From Chimonanthus salicifolius (taxonomy: Eukaryota > Streptophyta > Magnoliopsida > Laurales > Calycanthaceae), in NCBI GenBank assembly GCA_013350335.1, contig CM023539.1, positions 29,629,043-29,693,042 of the forward strand: a stretch of 64,000 bases of DNA. Reading direction: 5' to 3'. The position numbers and the translations under genes were made by a program. The notes under the pieces are model-generated. The model was given only the letters and a program-made list of their open reading frames with translations. It ran no database searches and was not told the DNA's origin. Positions 61,558-64,000 of the stretch are shown piece by piece; position 1 is the stretch's first letter, and every line of letters begins with the position of its first letter.

Positions 61558-62840
61558 GGGGTTCGGCCAAAGCCATAGCCGAACCTCATCCATTAAAACA
61601 TTGGTCAATCATCTATTTAATTAAAACCTATCTAATTCCCCAAACTTCTAAACGAACCTTAGTAGGGTTCGGCCATACATTATGGCTGAACCTTACCACT
61701 TTGGTTTTAGCCCATTTATCCCATCATATGATCATTTTATTTTTGATCATTTCAGCCATAATTACGATTGTGCCATTGAGACCAACCGTTGCTTTAAATT
61801 AACTAAGTTTCATCACCAATCATAAAACCATCTTTAGTGGGGTTCAGCCATACACACGGCTGAACCTCACCACCTAATTTGATCCTTCCATATCTTCATA
61901 TAAATCAATAATTATGTCCCACAATCACTATTAGTGGGGTTCGGCCATACACATGGCCGAACCTCACCAATGTGCTTTTATGCTCAATTTCCATCATTCA
62001 TATTGGCCGATTACTTACCCATACTAACTCCATAAACAACATATAATATTCTTAAATCAAAGCATATAAATAATAACTAATGTTCATCATAAACTTAACC
62101 CAATTATTCCACAAAACAGTCCATGAATTTTCATGGTTTCCATGGTTTCCATGGGGTTCTCAACATGAAAACCCACACCGTTTTACATGGGGTTCGGCCC
62201 TCTATCATGGCTGAACCCAATGATTACTTTTACTGTTTTTAAACCTCAATTAACCAGGTAATAATTGTATATCTAAATCAGGTTTTTAACCTTCAAAACA
62301 GTCCTCCAAAATTAGCCCAATTTCATAGGGTTCGGCCATGTATATTGGCCGAACACCATGAGATTAATTTTGAACATTTAGTCCTTCATCTTAGGTCTGA
62401 AACCAGCACCCTAATCCATGTTTTTTTTTAACCATTGTAAAACATGTATTTACTTCTTAAAATAACAACCCAAAACAGTCCATCACTTCATGGTTTATTT
62501 GTTCCAAATAAAACAATACCATTATTTGCATGGGGTTCGGCCCTCCATGGTGGCCGAACCCTATGACCTTTGGTTTTGAACTTCTTGATCATTCATTTTT
62601 GTCCAAAACAAACTTCCTTATTTATGTTTTAACCTTTTTAAAACACATACTTAAAATCATCTAAAAACAGTCCCAAATTTGTATGGTTTTAATTTCCAAA
62701 AACCATCTAAACAAATCCATTATTTCCATGGGGTTTGGCCATCCAATGGGCCGAACCCTATGGTCCATCTTTTGATCTCATTCTTGTACTTCTAACCAAC
62801 ATTTAACACTTGTTAGATTCAGCCATCCAATAGCCGGATC
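61558..62840. repeat. Array of nine GGTTCGGCC/GGCCGAACC hairpins
   Basis: Units of 26-30 bp at 61558, 61665, 61839, 61936, 62189, 62328, 62532, 62730 and 62815, each with arms ggttcggcc and ggccgaacc (or one to two changes) and a loop of 8-12 bp. Spacing is 85-250 bp; the DNA between units is AT-rich and mostly unrelated. Confidence 0.85.
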
Positions 62841-63640
62841 ATATTTCTTAATTAAACAACATAGTTTATCGAACACCTACCGTTTCCGCGACTCCTCCAC
62901 TTGATCTTTACTCCCGCTTGTTCCTTCTCTTTTTGCTGAACTTGTCTTGATGAAAAGGAATCAAACCAAGGACTGATTAACAACCAGCTACTGCTCTTAG
63001 TTTTTAGAAAGATAGAGGACGTCCAAGAGAGATAGAGAGATAGAGAGAGTGAAAATCCTTTGCTTGATCAAAAAACAGTCCAAGGTTAATTCAGCCCTTG
63101 TGTAACTCATCTCTCCATAATTAGAATCCTTTAAATTCCTTGGGGTTTCATCTATGAAATGAAACACCAAGGGTTTCCAACGGTTTTGCTGTGTGCATTC
63201 CTCACACTATCCATTTTGCATTAATTTTGCATGTGGGAGTTTCACATGTAAATGAAACTCCCATGTGCTTCATCCTCCCTCCATTGGTTGTCTCTTTGAA
63301 TACTTAAGCATGGAATAAACCCTCATGCCCTTTCCAACGTGTAATCTAACCTTTTTGAATTTGAAAAGTCAAGGACCCCTTTTGTAACTCCATGAAACGG
63401 CAACTCCAATTGTCTCCATCTTTGGTATCACTCTATCCATGAGTATCATTTATGTATGATTAATAACTATCCATGAAATAACCCACTTATGGGTATAATC
63501 CATTCATGGAAACCATCCATCCTTGGTATCACTCTGTCCATGAGTATCATCTATCCATGATTTAATATCCGTAAGAACAACATTCAAATGAATCACTATA
63601 AGACTGTGGTAACCATATCAAATCACAATTATATCCTGAC

Positions 63641-64000
63641 CCCTTGCAAGACTTAGGGCTCATGACTTACCAAGCAGAAGGCCCACGTCCAACGTGATCC
63701 TGTCTACCTCGCCTTGCATCCCTTCACCTCATAGGTGATTCAGTCAAGCTCTAAGACGGTCACTCCGCGTCTGACGAAGCTAGTACCACCCCCACCAGGT
63801 AAAATAGTACCTAGCTCTGCGCATTCTAGCACATCTAGTGTGCCAAACAGTCGTGAGAGTGCCCTCCAGCGCGTAGCATGCGAGGGACCCACTCCTCAAT
63901 GGTAACCCTACGGGACCAAGTCTCCGTAATTCGTATCGAGTTTCCCACAGTCTCAATCATCAATATCACGTGAGGGACGCACCCATACCACATCTCAATA
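63641..64000 (-). mobile_element. Fragment related to the LTR at 36971-39220, cut by the window end
   Basis: The text 'gacttagggct...gacttac', 'cctcgccttgc(a/g)t(c/g)cc' and 'gtgattcagtcaagctct' matches 37640-37770 in order. It continues past the window edge, so its nature (LTR of another element) is inferred. Confidence 0.5.

Larger units (their letters stand above)
54932..63640 (-). mobile_element. Chromovirus-like Ty3/gypsy retrotransposon, nearly intact pol
   Basis: Reads right to left: 5' LTR (60381 to about 63640), primer site (60367-60378), leader, gag, gag-pol (to 55402), then a fused 3' LTR remnant (54932-55413). Compared with other elements here it is young: one frameshift in gag and 1341 uninterrupted codons. 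Its 3' end was removed by a deletion joining the last pol codons to the middle of the 3' LTR. The left flank is GTTAG; I found no matching right flank. Confidence 0.85.
60381..63640 (-). repeat. 5' LTR of the chromovirus-like element (right end not resolved)
   Basis: 60381-60861 matches the 3' LTR remnant, and the following 2.7 kb follows the layout of the 3.1-kb solo LTR: box GGGCGTTAGATCAACGCGCCC (60934-60954), a pair of 85-bp repeats (about 61105-61260), a hairpin array (61558-62840), a purine-rich block near the likely transcription start (63015-63055), then U3 with hairpins (63138-63172, 63230-63266). I could not find the terminal GTTACA, so the end at about 63640 is set by the start of a different repeat. 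Open frames here are fortuitous. Confidence 0.7.

Noticed and set aside
61558..62840. Regularly spaced hairpin repeats, considered as a CRISPR-like array
   Set aside because: Spacers are of uneven length (85-250 bp), the context is an LTR in plant DNA, and no cas genes are present.

Overview
This is a piece of plant nuclear DNA, most likely from a flowering plant. It is AT-rich, holds one spliced gene with long introns, and is otherwise built of nested, decaying LTR retrotransposons of typical plant kinds (Athila-like, chromovirus-like and Tork-like). I cannot name the species from sequence alone.

The only host gene I can support is a plant polygalacturonase on the + strand. It has nine exons between 23801 and 36746, joins to 412 codons with no stop, and keeps all four glycoside hydrolase family 28 signatures. 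It spans about 13 kb because its eight introns are large (364 to 4921 bp) and hold tandem repeats, a Stowaway-type MITE, a tRNA-derived SINE and other repeat debris.

Left flank, 1 to about 22.6 kb: relics of LTRs lie at 440-1308 and 1309-3535. An older gypsy-type LTR starts at 4143 and seems to be split by an Athila-like Ty3/gypsy element on the minus strand (5491-20191). That element's gag, protease, RT, RNase H and integrase are recognisable but full of stops and frameshifts. Its 3' LTR carries a copia-type solo LTR (7616-9352) with a perfect 5-bp target duplication, and its other LTR preserves the empty site.

Right flank, 37 to 64 kb: a truncated minus-strand gypsy relic (36971-41399) abuts a decayed Tork-like Ty1/copia element (from 41400, + strand). 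The copia element is interrupted inside RNase H by a 3.1-kb gypsy solo LTR (46727-49837, duplication AAACA), just before its 3' LTR by a second copia-type solo LTR (50434-52213), and inside its 3' LTR by another long gypsy LTR (52259-54931). That LTR borders a much better preserved chromovirus-like gypsy element on the minus strand (54932 to about 63640). The latter has a 1341-codon open gag-pol frame, but its 3' end was removed by a deletion with microhomology.

The most unusual signal is in the long gypsy LTRs. At the same distance from the U5 end (about 1.1 to 2.5 kb) each carries an array of short palindromes or repeated motifs, and the sequence differs completely from copy to copy: GGTTCGGCC/GGCCGAACC hairpins at 61.6-62.8 kb, ATATCGA/TCGATAT at 53.7-54.6 kb, CCGTCC/GGACGG at 48.0-48.45 kb and a GGGCC-rich array at 38.1-38.6 kb. 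The copia-type LTRs do something similar with CACCGA/TCGGTG. In the one LTR with a clear TATA box the array lies downstream of it, so it would be in the transcribed leader.
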